A stretch of 64,000 nucleotides of DNA from Lentilactobacillus sp. SPB1-3 (GTDB lineage: Bacteria; Bacillota; Bacilli; Lactobacillales; Lactobacillaceae): the NCBI RefSeq assembly GCF_026913205.2, contig NZ_CP168151.1, positions 1,302,001-1,366,000 of the forward strand, written 5' to 3'. Below, piece by piece: positions 26,187 to 34,545 of the stretch. Below the pieces are notes generated by a model. The model saw nothing but the letters and a program-made list of their open reading frames with translations. It did no database searches and was not told the DNA's origin. Each line of letters opens with the position of its first letter. The stretch's first letter is position 1. A program made the translations under genes and the position numbers.

Positions 26187-26321
26187 ATCTTCTTTTTCAG
26201 TAACTTCTAAAATCACAACTTCACGCTTGCCCTCCATGAATGAAGGATCTTCAACCAGTCGATACTCTTGGCCACCAATCGTGATAATGTGGTTTTTGCG
26301 ATACTTAGCTAAACTATTCAT
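26181..26321 (-). CDS. Small early protein, unassigned (46 aa)
   Basis: 46 residues (MNSLAKYRKNHIITIGGQEY start, acidic end). The GGAGG six bases before the ATG and the ATGA overlap with the preceding 47-residue gene support translation. A small beta protein of unknown role in the early operon. Confidence 0.55.
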   Translation of the reverse strand: MNSLAKYRKNHIITIGGQEYRLVEDPSFMEGKREVVILEVTEKEDK

Positions 26322-26461
26322 TCGTCCGCCTCCATTAGTCGTTGCAGAACGTGTACAGTAGCAGTATCGATTCCGTCCTGCTCAGATACGCTGGCGATAC
26401 TGCCATACTTCGCTTCTAGCGGTATCAGTAACTCATACATAACTCTTGTACTTTTCCGCAT
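26318..26461 (-). CDS. Small helical early protein, unassigned (47 aa)
   Basis: 47 residues, starting MRKSTRVMYELLIPLEAKYG with a possible helix-turn-helix (GSIASVSEQDGIDTATVHVL). It follows the HNH gene by five bases, with GGAAG upstream. It may be a small DNA-binding protein, but this is inferred from pattern only. Confidence 0.5.
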   Translation of the reverse strand: MRKSTRVMYELLIPLEAKYGSIASVSEQDGIDTATVHVLQRLMEADE

Positions 26462-26466
26462 CGTAA

Positions 26467-27171
26467 TCACTTCCTAGCGTATCGTGCGTCCCAGTAATCC
26501 ATTTGTTTTTTCGTCATGATGCGCAAATTAATCAAATCGTCTTCGCCTAACGTGATTGGTTTAACGTGGAAATAATCTAGAAACGATTGCCCACCCATGC
26601 TGTGGATCAACTCGTGATGTTTCCGACAGAGGCATATAAACGATAATTTTCGATGATCGACTTGCTTTCGGCTCCGATTGCCCACTGCTTGATAGTGGTG
26701 GATGTCCGCATGCTCTTGCCCACAGATACAACACACACGGTGGCGCAAACATTCATACAAGTAATATTGTTCGTCCTTAGGCAATAGCTCATAACCCTTC
26801 TTGAACGGCACATGCCACTCGAACATGAAGTCGATAACTAGATCTAGTAACTGATTAACATCGCTCACGGAAGATTCTGAATCGTTTGACAGGCTGATCT
26901 CTTTTCCAGCTGTGTAAAAGTAAAACTGGTTGTAGAACATGGCCTTTAGAAAGTCCGCTCCTACCCACCAAAAGTGTCTCGTGATGTCATTTAATAATGC
27001 AAAGAACAACCGCCGTTGTTGTGGCCTGCTCCGTCTCGGGTCAGCAATCTCAAAGTCAACAAACAACTGGCCATTACCTCTAGTTACTGTCTCGATATGA
27101 TCGGCGTTCAATTCGTGTGGCAAATCGATAATCAACTTGCCGTCTTCAATTTTGGCGGGGGCTCTTTGCAT
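26467..27171 (-). CDS. Putative HNHc nuclease
   Basis: 234 residues. The C-terminal third carries the HNH core: CCICGQEHADIHHYQAVG, then HRKLSFICLCRKHHELIHSM, with the paired cysteine and histidine ligands visible. The N-terminal region (PQQRRLFFALLNDITRHFWW) is the usual lead domain of this family. Such nucleases accompany annealing proteins and resolvases in Lactobacillus phage replication blocks, so a role in recombination is likely. Confidence 0.85.
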   Translation of the reverse strand: MQRAPAKIEDGKLIIDLPHELNADHIETVTRGNGQLFVDFEIADPRRSRPQQRRLFFALLNDITRHFWWVGADFLKAMFYNQFYFYTAGKEISLSNDSESSVSDVNQLLDLVIDFMFEWHVPFKKGYELLPKDEQYYLYECLRHRVCCICGQEHADIHHYQAVGNRSRKQVDHRKLSFICLCRKHHELIHSMGGQSFLDYFHVKPITLGEDDLINLRIMTKKQMDYWDARYARK

Positions 27172-27221
27172 TTAATCACTTCCCAACAAGTAATATAATT
27201 ATGAAAAAAAGGAGAATTATC

Positions 27222-27563
27222 ATGTACTTAAATCTAAATGAAATTACCGTACTTAAATTCATCGCCCAAAGCTTTAACAACAATCCAACTAGCCACCCAG
27301 AGACAGCTATTAGCATGCAAACATCAATTTCTGAAAATAATGCTAGAGAGATTTTAGAAAATCTAATTGATCAAAAGTTAGTTAGACAGTTATTTAAAAA
27401 CGATGATAATAACAGCAGGTATGAGATTACTAATCGTGGCACAAATTTATTAAATGACATCGAAACCTCTGACAGAAAAGAAAAGATTAGAGAATTCCGT
27501 GATTGGGTTTGGCCGATTGTTACAGCAACGATTGCTGGAATTATTTCAGTTTTAGTTAAATAA
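27222..27563 (+). CDS. Winged-helix protein with C-terminal membrane anchor
   Basis: 113 residues from ATG 27222, directly behind AAAGGAGA. Residues about 1-85 form a winged helix (LNEITVLKFIAQSFNNNP, then SENNAREILENLIDQKLVRQ), and the last 20 residues are a membrane helix (WPIVTATIAGIISVLVK). It is on the plus strand inside a minus-strand operon, with a TAATATAAT box upstream, which marks it as an inserted, self-expressed gene. Function unknown. Confidence 0.65.
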   Translation: MYLNLNEITVLKFIAQSFNNNPTSHPETAISMQTSISENNAREILENLIDQKLVRQLFKNDDNNSRYEITNRGTNLLNDIETSDRKEKIREFRDWVWPIVTATIAGIISVLVK

Positions 27564-27638
27564 AACATGGAATAACCAGATAATTACTGCACTAACGATT
27601 ACTGGATATAACCACCTCATGATTGGACCTTGTTTCAT
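27552..27638 (-). CDS. Tiny membrane peptide, unassigned (28 aa)
   Basis: 28 residues with one hydrophobic helix (MRWLYPVIVSAVIIWLFHVL). GGAGG eight bases before the ATG makes translation likely. The stop lies within the end of the convergent winged-helix gene (overlap of 12 bases). Confidence 0.45.
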   Translation of the reverse strand: MKQGPIMRWLYPVIVSAVIIWLFHVLFN

Positions 27639-27704
27639 TTGTCATGCCTCCTCGTGTGATCTGATTTGCTTTTAAACTCTTCGATTTCGACGGGTTTAGG
27701 ATGG

Positions 27705-28127
27705 CTAACCTAAATCTTTGGCTTGCTTCCAAAATCCTTTATTACCCATGTTTTCCTGTTTACGATGATCCATAGCATGTTGGTAGCCGTATAAACCTAA
27801 CTCCAGCAATCGTTGTGACCTTATTTGCAGAATCCTGATACATAAATTATTTAAATCATCTGGTTTTAAATCGTAAAATTCACGTCTCCAGCTATATTCT
27901 GTCGCCACGTATTTTGGCCCTTCGTAATGCATAATTACATTAAATCTGTAATTCAGATGTTCTTTTCCTTGGTGATCACTTAACCGAATACTGTAGAGCA
28001 AGCCATAATCCAGCTTCAAATAGATGCTATTTGTTGAATAAGCGTCATATCTCATGACTTTAATTCCTTGGCTTTGAAAGAAGTTGATTAAAGTTTGAGT
28101 CACCTTTCGTAATTTCATAAAATTCAC
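27705..28127 (-). CDS. Conserved early protein, unassigned (140 aa)
   Basis: 140 residues, alpha/beta, with IKVMRYDAYSTNSIYLKLDY and YEGPKYVATEYSWRREFYDL. Similar proteins are common next to RusA-type resolvases in Lactobacillus phages, but I do not know a function. It overlaps the resolvase stop by four bases. Confidence 0.6.
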   Translation of the reverse strand: MNFMKLRKVTQTLINFFQSQGIKVMRYDAYSTNSIYLKLDYGLLYSIRLSDHQGKEHLNYRFNVIMHYEGPKYVATEYSWRREFYDLKPDDLNNLCIRILQIRSQRLLELGLYGYQHAMDHRKQENMGNKGFWKQAKDLG

Positions 28128-28501
28128 ATCTTCTCATGTTTCTTAATCTCGACTTCAACTCTTGGGTTGTCTTTATCCACCGAGAATTCGTCATAATAAT
28201 TGCCAATCTCTTTCCAGCCATCATTTTTAATCAAACCAGCCTGCTTCATGCCATCTTGGATAAACTTAATGGCAAACCGGATATTATCTTTGTCTTTACG
28301 TTTGTCCTTCATGTACCAGTGACAATAGATATCAATCTTGCCAGTCACTTTAAGTCCCTCGTGCATGGCTTTTTTGGTGTACATCGAACAGATAGTGGTG
28401 TAGTAGCGTTTTAAATTGCTACCGTGATACCGATTGCCCCGTTCGGCGTCGGAGTATTGGTTCAAAGCTAGGAGTTCACCTGGAATAACTATTTTGACCA
28501 T
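28124..28501 (-). CDS. RusA-type Holliday junction resolvase
   Basis: 125 residues. The core KDKRKDKDNIRFAIKFIQDG followed by GLIKNDGWKEI holds the conserved acidic residues (KDxDN and nD) that bind metal in RusA. The N-terminal strand IVIPGELLALNQYSDAERG matches the family start. It resolves branched DNA during phage replication. It overlaps both neighbours by one to four bases. Confidence 0.87.
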   Translation of the reverse strand: MVKIVIPGELLALNQYSDAERGNRYHGSNLKRYYTTICSMYTKKAMHEGLKVTGKIDIYCHWYMKDKRKDKDNIRFAIKFIQDGMKQAGLIKNDGWKEIGNYYDEFSVDKDNPRVEVEIKKHEKM

Positions 28502-28923
28502 TAGCGCCAGTCACCTTCGCTTTGTCGCTTTTCCATAGTTTCCAGTAGTTCAGCTAACTCCAGGCGTTTGCTTTCTTCGGGTAGCGCTTGGCTTAAATCG
28601 CCTTGGTATTTAGCAATCAGCGATTCTACATAGGCATCACCATCTTCTAATAATCGCCACCCCTGCCGTTTCTCCAGTCTGGCAGTTTCGATAGCTGACC
28701 ACACCATTTCAGCTCGCTTGGTATCTTCTTGCTTAACTAACTTATACAGAGTGTCGTTCATGCCCATTCTCGCAAATGATTTTTTCATCAGCTTAACGTG
28801 ATTGGCAAACCGTTTGGCACGTGATAGATAAGCATTCACTGCTCGGCTTTCCTCTAGTAATTCATCTTGCATGATTGCTTGATAATCTCGATAATTTAAT
28901 TTTTCCGCCACTGCATTCGTCAT
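28501..28923 (-). CDS. Helical early protein, unassigned (140 aa)
   Basis: 140 residues, almost wholly helical, rich in Glu/Arg/Lys, with possible coiled coils (EESRAVNAYLSRAKRFANHV). It lies between the DnaB-type helicase and RusA genes with overlapping ends. A helicase loader is not evident because no Walker motif is present. Confidence 0.55.
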   Translation of the reverse strand: MTNAVAEKLNYRDYQAIMQDELLEESRAVNAYLSRAKRFANHVKLMKKSFARMGMNDTLYKLVKQEDTKRAEMVWSAIETARLEKRQGWRLLEDGDAYVESLIAKYQGDLSQALPEESKRLELAELLETMEKRQSEGDWR

Positions 28924-30164
28924 CTAATTGCCTCCTTAGGGATTTCTTTGAAGCGCATTTTTTCTCGGTTGAAGTTCAGGTCAATATCTGCTAACCCACC
29001 CTCACGGTTCTTTTGAATTGAAAGACACTCGATGTTGCGAATCTCTTCATCTGGGCAGTACAGAAAGCCCACAGCTGAACTGTCTTGCTCAATGGACCCT
29101 GACTCTCTTAGGTCAGATAGTGTTGGACGTTTATCCTGCCGATTTTCAATTTGGCGACTAAGCTGGGCTAAAGCAATGATTGGGATATCAAATTCATTAG
29201 CAGTTTGCTTAAGTTGGCGAGTAACTTCCCCAACCTGCAAGTAGCGCTCTTGATTGCCCGGCACATTAACTAAACCGATGTAATCAATAATAGCAACATA
29301 TTCGTTAGGCTTAGACTTAGCAGCATTTTTACGAATGATTCGTAGAATATCTGGCAAGTTAAATTCGGTATCATACACTCGAATGAACTTTTTGCGGTAA
29401 TTATCAAGGCTTAATCGAATAAATTCCTTTTGCTTATCGTTTAGAAAATATGGATTTTTTAATGCTCCGGAATTAATCCCTGTCTCGATACTGACCATAC
29501 GGTTAACCATTTCTCGCTTCGTCATTTCTAGCGTGAAAAAGTCCACATGAACATTAGGTTTTTGACTAGTAATTTCATAAGCAAGATTAGCTGAAAAGGC
29601 TGTCTTACCAACCGAAGGTCTAGCACCAATCGTAAACAGCATGCCTCCGTATAAGCCTCCGTTAAACACCTTGTCTAACTGCGATAAGGTTTTAATGCCA
29701 GTTGGCCGCTCGTGGTCAATATCTTGCTCCAGTTGCTCAATGGTTTGCTGTAAATCGCCGTCATCATTGATTTGCTTCACGTTTTCTAGCAAGCCAATCA
29801 CGTTTTTCAGCTCTTCTAGATTTGCTGATACTGGGGCATTGATGTACTGGTTAGACTTATTTTGTAAGTCCTTAACCAAGTACCGATAACGCATCTGCAT
29901 CACATACATCTCTAGCTGGCTGTCAGTGATGAACTGGTTTTTAAGCTCATTGAGCTTGCTTGAAGATACGTCAGCGTTTGGGTGATTGTACTTAACCTGA
30001 CCCATAATCGTCAGCGAGTTAACCTGCTCTGGGTCTAGCTGCATAATGGCTTCGTAAACAAAGCGCAAAGTGGGTTGTTCAAACCACTCGGCATTTATCT
30101 TGGTCACCAGTCGGTTAGCTGGGCGGTTAAGCAAGATGCTGATTACTCGCTCTTCGTTATTCAT
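28920..30164 (-). CDS. DnaB-like replicative helicase
   Basis: 414 residues. The N-terminal domain (1-140) starts MNNEERVISILLNRPANRLV. The RecA-like core has Walker A in GARPSVGKTAFSANLAYE, Walker B in YVAIIDYIGLV, and a DnaB-type RESGSIEQDSSAVGFLY segment. It is the phage replicative helicase and pairs with the initiator encoded just upstream. Confidence 0.93.
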   Translation of the reverse strand: MNNEERVISILLNRPANRLVTKINAEWFEQPTLRFVYEAIMQLDPEQVNSLTIMGQVKYNHPNADVSSSKLNELKNQFITDSQLEMYVMQMRYRYLVKDLQNKSNQYINAPVSANLEELKNVIGLLENVKQINDDGDLQQTIEQLEQDIDHERPTGIKTLSQLDKVFNGGLYGGMLFTIGARPSVGKTAFSANLAYEITSQKPNVHVDFFTLEMTKREMVNRMVSIETGINSGALKNPYFLNDKQKEFIRLSLDNYRKKFIRVYDTEFNLPDILRIIRKNAAKSKPNEYVAIIDYIGLVNVPGNQERYLQVGEVTRQLKQTANEFDIPIIALAQLSRQIENRQDKRPTLSDLRESGSIEQDSSAVGFLYCPDEEIRNIECLSIQKNREGGLADIDLNFNREKMRFKEIPKEAIR

Positions 30165-30972
30165 TTAGGCTCACCTCATGACTATTAACTAATTCATTTA
30201 ATTTTCTAGCCCGTTCACGTTCAGCTGAAACGGTTTCGGTTGAGCGCTCGTTGCTATATTTAGGCTTGGATTCTTTGTCGTTCTCTAAAGCTTGCATCTT
30301 CATTTGGTCATAGTGTTTTCTAAGCTTGGTTGGTGACAGGATCACCTTATGCCAGAACTCATCTTGCTGTGACCAATCGATCATATTTCTTATCTGATTA
30401 GGCTTATGCTCATCACGTTCAGCCATTAGTCGAATGGTATTAGCCCACTTTTGTTCTTGGCTATCGGTCAGCGATTTGCGCTTCTCGTCATTGGTTTTGA
30501 TTTGCTCAAACAGATACTTAGCCAATTTCAGGTAAGGGGAATCAGCACCGTATTGGGGTGCATTCTTTTTATCTTTTTCTTTTTTAGTTTTGTTTAGTTT
30601 ATTTAATGTGCTACCATTCCGACTCTTTTGCGACTCTTTTACGACTCTAACTTGTGCACTATCTTGTACACTATCTTGTGTACTATCTGACGTGTAGAGC
30701 TGGCAAACGCTGTAGGCAGTGGCTTTTGATCCGTGGCTTTTAAAGTCGATTAATCCGTATTGTTTTAACGCATTTCTCGCTTTATTAACTCCTGATCGGG
30801 ATAATCCGCTCATCGATTCAAGGGTAAGATTTGCTGCTGTAAACCACTTAGCCCAACCGGTTTTGTTATTGATCCACATAAGTGCGTACCATAAACTAAT
30901 TTGACCGCTTGAGAGCTTTTGATTATACGTGAGAAAATCATTAAACCCTCGAATCTGTTGTAGATAATTCAT
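30157..30972 (-). CDS. Replication initiator with winged helix
   Basis: 271 residues. The N-terminal about 95 residues form a winged helix (LSSGQISLWYALMWINNKTG, then LSRSGVNKARNALKQYGLID) found in phage replisome organisers. The middle is a low-complexity linker and the C-terminal third is helical and charged. It should bind the origin, probably within its own gene, and load the DnaB-like helicase. It overlaps the helicase start by eight bases. Confidence 0.8.
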   Translation of the reverse strand: MNYLQQIRGFNDFLTYNQKLSSGQISLWYALMWINNKTGWAKWFTAANLTLESMSGLSRSGVNKARNALKQYGLIDFKSHGSKATAYSVCQLYTSDSTQDSVQDSAQVRVVKESQKSRNGSTLNKLNKTKKEKDKKNAPQYGADSPYLKLAKYLFEQIKTNDEKRKSLTDSQEQKWANTIRLMAERDEHKPNQIRNMIDWSQQDEFWHKVILSPTKLRKHYDQMKMQALENDKESKPKYSNERSTETVSAERERARKLNELVNSHEVSLNE

Positions 30973-31017
30973 GTTGAACCCCCTAAGAATTCCGACCTAC
31001 CTCCACTTGTTTAATAA

Positions 31018-31377
31018 TTAGAAGGGTAATTCGTCATCACTAATTTCAAGCTCATCATCTGCTTGATTCACCACCGGCTTAGCATCAGGTAAATCAAAGT
31101 CATTAACGTTGATGTTTAACTGTGGCTTGCCCTCATACTCGGTTAACTCGAAAGTACCAGTAACTGTTACGTGACTGCCTTTCTTGTAAAACTGCTCAAT
31201 GGTATTTGCTCGCTTGCCCCAAACGGAACATCTGAACCAATCGGTACCATAGTTGTTTGTGCCTTTATCAGGACGGTTCTTGCGAACAGCTACGCTAAAG
31301 TTTGCTACTGGGGTGCCACTAGTGGTATTAAGTAAGGGATCACTCCCTAAGTTTCCTGAAATTGTTATCTGTCGCAT
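31018..31377 (-). CDS. ssb: Single-stranded DNA-binding protein
   Basis: 119 residues. The OB fold starts MRQITISGNLGSDP and includes VANFSVAVRKNRPD and TDWFRCSVWGKRANTIEQFY. The last residues (DDELEISDDELPF) form the acidic tail that recruits partner proteins. It overlaps the annealing-protein gene by one base. Confidence 0.93.
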   Translation of the reverse strand: MRQITISGNLGSDPLLNTTSGTPVANFSVAVRKNRPDKGTNNYGTDWFRCSVWGKRANTIEQFYKKGSHVTVTGTFELTEYEGKPQLNINVNDFDLPDAKPVVNQADDELEISDDELPF

Positions 31378-32081
31378 TATTTGACCTCCTCTAAATCTAG
31401 TGCGTTACTGGTATCCATTAACTTTGTGGATTCTGCTTTGATTAAGTTCTTCATATCTACGGCTTGACTAGCACTCATCTTTTCCCAATTTTTAATTTTC
31501 AGGTTATCCATTAGTCGTTTTAGATTAGTTTTGTTATCTTGGTTGTTTAGCAACGATAGTGATTTAATCTCACTGATTAATTCATTCCTGTCTTTATCAC
31601 TTGCTAAAGTTGGCTGTGGCTTTGGTTTAGCTTGGTTATGTTCTCGTTCAGGCAAATCTTCACCGGCGTAAACATAAAGTCCTAATCCATGTAAGGCAGC
31701 AGCTTTAACGAAGCAACGTTGCTTAGCCTTGTTAATTTGGTCTTGAGTTGGTTCAAGAACTGCTTTGTTTTTGAAATCCATTACATACAGCGTTTCAGTT
31801 TCAGACTGACCCTTAATTGTCAGCGTGCATTCTACATATGTTCCAGTATCAGTCTTGCAGTAATCAACATCACGACCAGTTAATTGACCAGTTTTAAAGT
31901 CATATTCTTTGAATTTGGTATACTCACGTTTAGCATCTGGATCTATTTCTTTAATTTTCTGCCATGCCCAGACCCATGATAGATACTTCAGATTCATGTT
32001 GCCTTTATTTTCTAGATGGTCTGACACGTTGATTTTACTTAATTGTTCAAACAAGCTTTCTTTCTTTTTTGCTTCGGTCAT
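31377..32081 (-). CDS. DUF1071 single-strand annealing protein (Sak3 type)
   Basis: 234 residues. The sequence LKYLSWVWAWQKIKEIDPDA, then YVECTLTIKGQSETETLYVM and CFVKAAALHGLGLYVYAGEDLP are the conserved blocks of the DUF1071 family, which includes Sak3-type annealing proteins. Directly followed by SSB, the usual partner. It should promote phage recombination by strand annealing. Confidence 0.85.
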   Translation of the reverse strand: MTEAKKKESLFEQLSKINVSDHLENKGNMNLKYLSWVWAWQKIKEIDPDAKREYTKFKEYDFKTGQLTGRDVDYCKTDTGTYVECTLTIKGQSETETLYVMDFKNKAVLEPTQDQINKAKQRCFVKAAALHGLGLYVYAGEDLPEREHNQAKPKPQPTLASDKDRNELISEIKSLSLLNNQDNKTNLKRLMDNLKIKNWEKMSASQAVDMKNLIKAESTKLMDTSNALDLEEVK

Positions 32082-32092
32082 AACTACACCTC

Positions 32093-32578
32093 CTATAGGA
32101 TTTTCAGTTTGCGGTTGCCTTCTAGGCTTGCACCAGTGATTTCTTTACCCGCTTTAATGTCAGCTTGTATCTTGGCTTTATTGGCCGTGTATACGGTCTT
32201 TGAGTTGATATAATCGACTGGTAGTTTAGTCAAATCAGGTACTTCAACGTGGTAGGATAAACGCCCGAACCCTAACTTGTGATTATCGGTCTGTAGGTTG
32301 CTAATACCTGCGTCAGTCATCACATCAGATACATAACGTTTGAGACTATCAATCTTGTTTTGCTTATGTTTTTTATCATCTTGGTATTCTTTGGCTTTCT
32401 TGATATCCCAGTCGACATCCTTTTGTAGGTCATCTATCCAGTTGCTAATGTTATCTAGCTTCTGGTCTCTGGTATCTTGCAGACTGTCGAGAGTATCCTT
32501 AATTATTTCAAGTTCTAGATCGTCTCTACTTTTCAAATCGTTAATCGCTTGAGTTAAATCATATAAACTGGTTTGCAT
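32093..32578 (-). CDS. Siphovirus Gp157-like protein
   Basis: 161 residues. A long coiled coil (about 1-85), then LKRYVSDVMTDAGISNLQTD and RLSYHVEVPDLTKLPVDYI, which is the Gp157 pattern. Gp157 proteins lie upstream of annealing proteins in lactic phages, and some are thought to protect phage DNA. The protective role is family-level inference. Confidence 0.82.
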   Translation of the reverse strand: MQTSLYDLTQAINDLKSRDDLELEIIKDTLDSLQDTRDQKLDNISNWIDDLQKDVDWDIKKAKEYQDDKKHKQNKIDSLKRYVSDVMTDAGISNLQTDNHKLGFGRLSYHVEVPDLTKLPVDYINSKTVYTANKAKIQADIKAGKEITGASLEGNRKLKIL

Positions 32579-32596
32579 ATTAATTCCTCCAGATAA

Positions 32597-32713
32597 TTAG
32601 TTGTCCCATGAATCTTCACAATCTTTTGTGTACTTTTCTTCACGCTCATCAGCTGTCATGCTTGGCTCTTCATACTCATCAGCTAAGCGGTCATAGAATC
32701 TATCTTCGTCCAT
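32597..32713 (-). CDS. Acidic mini-protein, unassigned (38 aa)
   Basis: 38 residues, strongly acidic (MDEDRFYDRLADEYEEPSMT start). TTAGGAGG precedes the ATG. It follows a basic 53-residue gene with an overlap of 14 bases. Small acidic early proteins may mimic DNA, but nothing specific can be shown. Confidence 0.5.
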   Translation of the reverse strand: MDEDRFYDRLADEYEEPSMTADEREEKYTKDCEDSWDN

Positions 32714-32861
32714 GGATTAAGCCTCCTAACCATTGAAAACTGCGTTTTTTGGGAATATAATCAAAGGCATAAGATGTTTTGATAAGTTTTTTACTCGTTG
32801 AGTTGGACAGTGGCGGCTGTTCAGCTCTTTTTTTATGCTTATTTTGTTCCGAAAAAGTCAT
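32700..32861 (-). CDS. Basic mini-protein, unassigned (53 aa)
   Basis: 53 residues, rich in Lys/Arg/Ser (MTFSEQNKHKKRAEQPPLSN start). The GGGAGG nine bases before the ATG, inside the end of the preceding gene, supports coupled translation. No family is recognised. Confidence 0.45.
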   Translation of the reverse strand: MTFSEQNKHKKRAEQPPLSNSTSKKLIKTSYAFDYIPKKRSFQWLGGLIHGRR

Positions 32862-33009
32862 TAGTTAGTTCCTCCCATACGTCTTTGAACTTTGGAAAAT
32901 CAAACAATTCTTTACGATGCTCAATGACTAGTGTGATGCCACCGAAGATTGCTAAATAGATGATGAATGTAATGCCTTTACTAATTAACTCTTGTAAGAT
33001 GTCTAACAT
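32839..33009 (-). CDS. Small membrane protein, unassigned (56 aa)
   Basis: 56 residues from ATG 33009, chosen because AAAGGGAGC stands six bases before it. A single membrane helix (GITFIIYLAIFGGITLVI) and a soluble charged C-terminus (FDFPKFKDVWEELTNDFFG). The ends overlap both neighbours. Unknown role. Confidence 0.55.
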   Translation of the reverse strand: MLDILQELISKGITFIIYLAIFGGITLVIEHRKELFDFPKFKDVWEELTNDFFGTK

Positions 33010-33154
33010 GCGATAGCTCCCTTTCATTGTGTTTAATGATTTCTTGATTTCTTAGTTGCAGTAAGCCAGCGATTTGTTTTTCGTCACCATTTTGTTTAGC
33101 TTGGTAAATTCGACGATTTAAGACGCTGATTCTTTGATCGAAGTTATTAATCAT
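32981..33154 (-). CDS. Small coiled-coil protein, unassigned (57 aa)
   Basis: 57 residues from ATG 33154, behind TTAGGAGGCATATGT. The protein is helical and charged (MINNFDQRISVLNRRIYQAK start, HNERELSHVRHL end). It overlaps the next membrane-protein gene by 29 bases. No family recognised. Confidence 0.5.
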   Translation of the reverse strand: MINNFDQRISVLNRRIYQAKQNGDEKQIAGLLQLRNQEIIKHNERELSHVRHLTRVN

Positions 33155-33165
33155 ACATATGCCTC

Positions 33166-33495
33166 CTAATCCCAATTAATTTCTGACCAATGCTTATCGA
33201 TAAACTTGTTAAACTCTCTAGCTTTAAACCACCATGGATTACCGTTACCAGTTGATCTATGCAAATATTTATCAAGTTCCATTTGGTCAAGTTCTTTTTT
33301 AAACTTTGGATTGAACAAGATATTTCGCTTAATCCAACTAATACTCTTGTTTCCTAAATGCTTGCGTAAGTCATTCATTGTCCATCGCAATCCGGCTAAT
33401 GAGTCAGCTTGCATCTCTTGATACTCTGATTTATTAACTAGTACATATTGATCAGGTATTTGAATTGTTACCTTTGCACTTAAAGCTTGTGGCAT
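33166..33495 (-). CDS. DUF771 phage early protein
   Basis: 109 residues. The motif MNDLRKHLGNKSISWIKRNI and the end WFKAREFNKFIDKHWSEINW are the DUF771 pattern, a helix-turn-helix-like family common in early operons of lactic phages. It may bind DNA as an excisionase-like or regulatory protein. Confidence 0.8.
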   Translation of the reverse strand: MPQALSAKVTIQIPDQYVLVNKSEYQEMQADSLAGLRWTMNDLRKHLGNKSISWIKRNILFNPKFKKELDQMELDKYLHRSTGNGNPWWFKAREFNKFIDKHWSEINWD

Positions 33496-33498
33496 AAG

Positions 33499-34011
33499 TT
33501 AACCTCCAATCTTGTCGTTAACCTTTTCAAAAATCTTCATTGGGTCTCGCCGGTTGTAATCGCACTCGATAAAAAAGTTAGTAAGTTCTGCTGACATCTC
33601 TTCGGCGTATTCGTCAAAGTAGTTATCAATGATTTGTTCATCTTTAGATGTTCGATATCCATCCGACTTAATCATGCTTTGATAAGCTATTTGTTGCTTT
33701 GCAATTCGTTCACTTTCTTGTTGCTGTTGATCAATAACACTGGCAAACAAATCCGCTTTATGTCGTTTGTCATCTTTAAAAGATAACGTTCCGTAATCAG
33801 CTCTTGAGGCCGAGTAAGTGAAGAATGCGTCTTTTAATAATTTAGCGATAGGATGCATTACATCATGGCTCATTTTGCGATCGCCTTTTGACCACCTTGA
33901 TAAGGCTCCTCTAGTAGCTGGTACACTCTCAGCAACATCGCCTTTATTCACCCCCTTAGGTAATCTTCCTAATGCCAAACTTAATTGTTTGGCTTCTTTT
34001 CTTTCCCGCAT
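33499..34011 (-). CDS. Helix-turn-helix early regulator
   Basis: 170 residues. The N-terminal part holds a helix-turn-helix (KGDVAESVPATRGALSRWSKGD), and the rest is helical and Gln/Glu-rich (ASVIDQQQQESERIAKQQIA). It lies at the head of the early operon, with DUF771 after it. A regulator of early genes is likely; the precise family is not clear. Confidence 0.6.
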   Translation of the reverse strand: MRERKEAKQLSLALGRLPKGVNKGDVAESVPATRGALSRWSKGDRKMSHDVMHPIAKLLKDAFFTYSASRADYGTLSFKDDKRHKADLFASVIDQQQQESERIAKQQIAYQSMIKSDGYRTSKDEQIIDNYFDEYAEEMSAELTNFFIECDYNRRDPMKIFEKVNDKIGG

Positions 34012-34073
34012 TTAAATCACGCTTTCGTCAAAATATTTAGTTCTATTTGTCGAGCTATAATCGCATAATTAAT

Positions 34074-34226
34074 TTATGCAAAGGTTAGTTCCGTTAATTC
34101 TTGCTCGATTTGTTGATTAATAATTTGAACAGCTCTGCTTAACCCTTCGTCACTTAGCAAGTTCAAATCATCTGTCGTATTACTTGTGTGACGAATTAAA
34201 TAGTTAATCATTTCTTTACGTGTCAT
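34074..34226 (-). CDS. Small helical protein, unassigned (50 aa)
   Basis: 50 residues from ATG 34226, with AAGGAGGTGATCGC in front. Two helices (MTRKEMINYLIRHTSNTTDD, then LSRAVQIINQQIEQELTEL). It is the last gene of the block that follows the antirepressor. No family recognised. Confidence 0.5.
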   Translation of the reverse strand: MTRKEMINYLIRHTSNTTDDLNLLSDEGLSRAVQIINQQIEQELTELTFA

Positions 34227-34254
34227 GCGATCACCTCCTTTAGTTCTTTGACAA

Positions 34255-34545
34255 CTAAATAACACCTTTTAACTCTTCAAATACTTTGCGAGCATCATCA
34301 ATGTTGCTTTGGTTAATTGATGAAACATTAGAAATTCCTAAACTGAATCTGATAATGGTATAAATTGCTGTTTGTAGGCTGTAAGCTTTGACATTATTTA
34401 TGTCTGAATCATCTTTGGATAAGCAATAAATCCTGATTTCATCTTTAAGGCCTGGCCAAACTGAAACGTTTTTTGTCCGTTCAATTTGAGCCTTAAGTTC
34501 CTTGTTTTCTTGCTCCAACTTATCTAGCCGCTCTTCGTTAGTCAT
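34255..34545 (-). CDS. Small coiled-coil protein (96 aa)
   Basis: 96 residues. The first 25 residues are a coiled coil (MTNEERLDKLEQENKELKAQ); the rest is a small alpha/beta domain. It starts at the antirepressor stop (one-base overlap), so it is expressed with it. Function unknown. Confidence 0.55.
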   Translation of the reverse strand: MTNEERLDKLEQENKELKAQIERTKNVSVWPGLKDEIRIYCLSKDDSDINNVKAYSLQTAIYTIIRFSLGISNVSSINQSNIDDARKVFEELKGVI

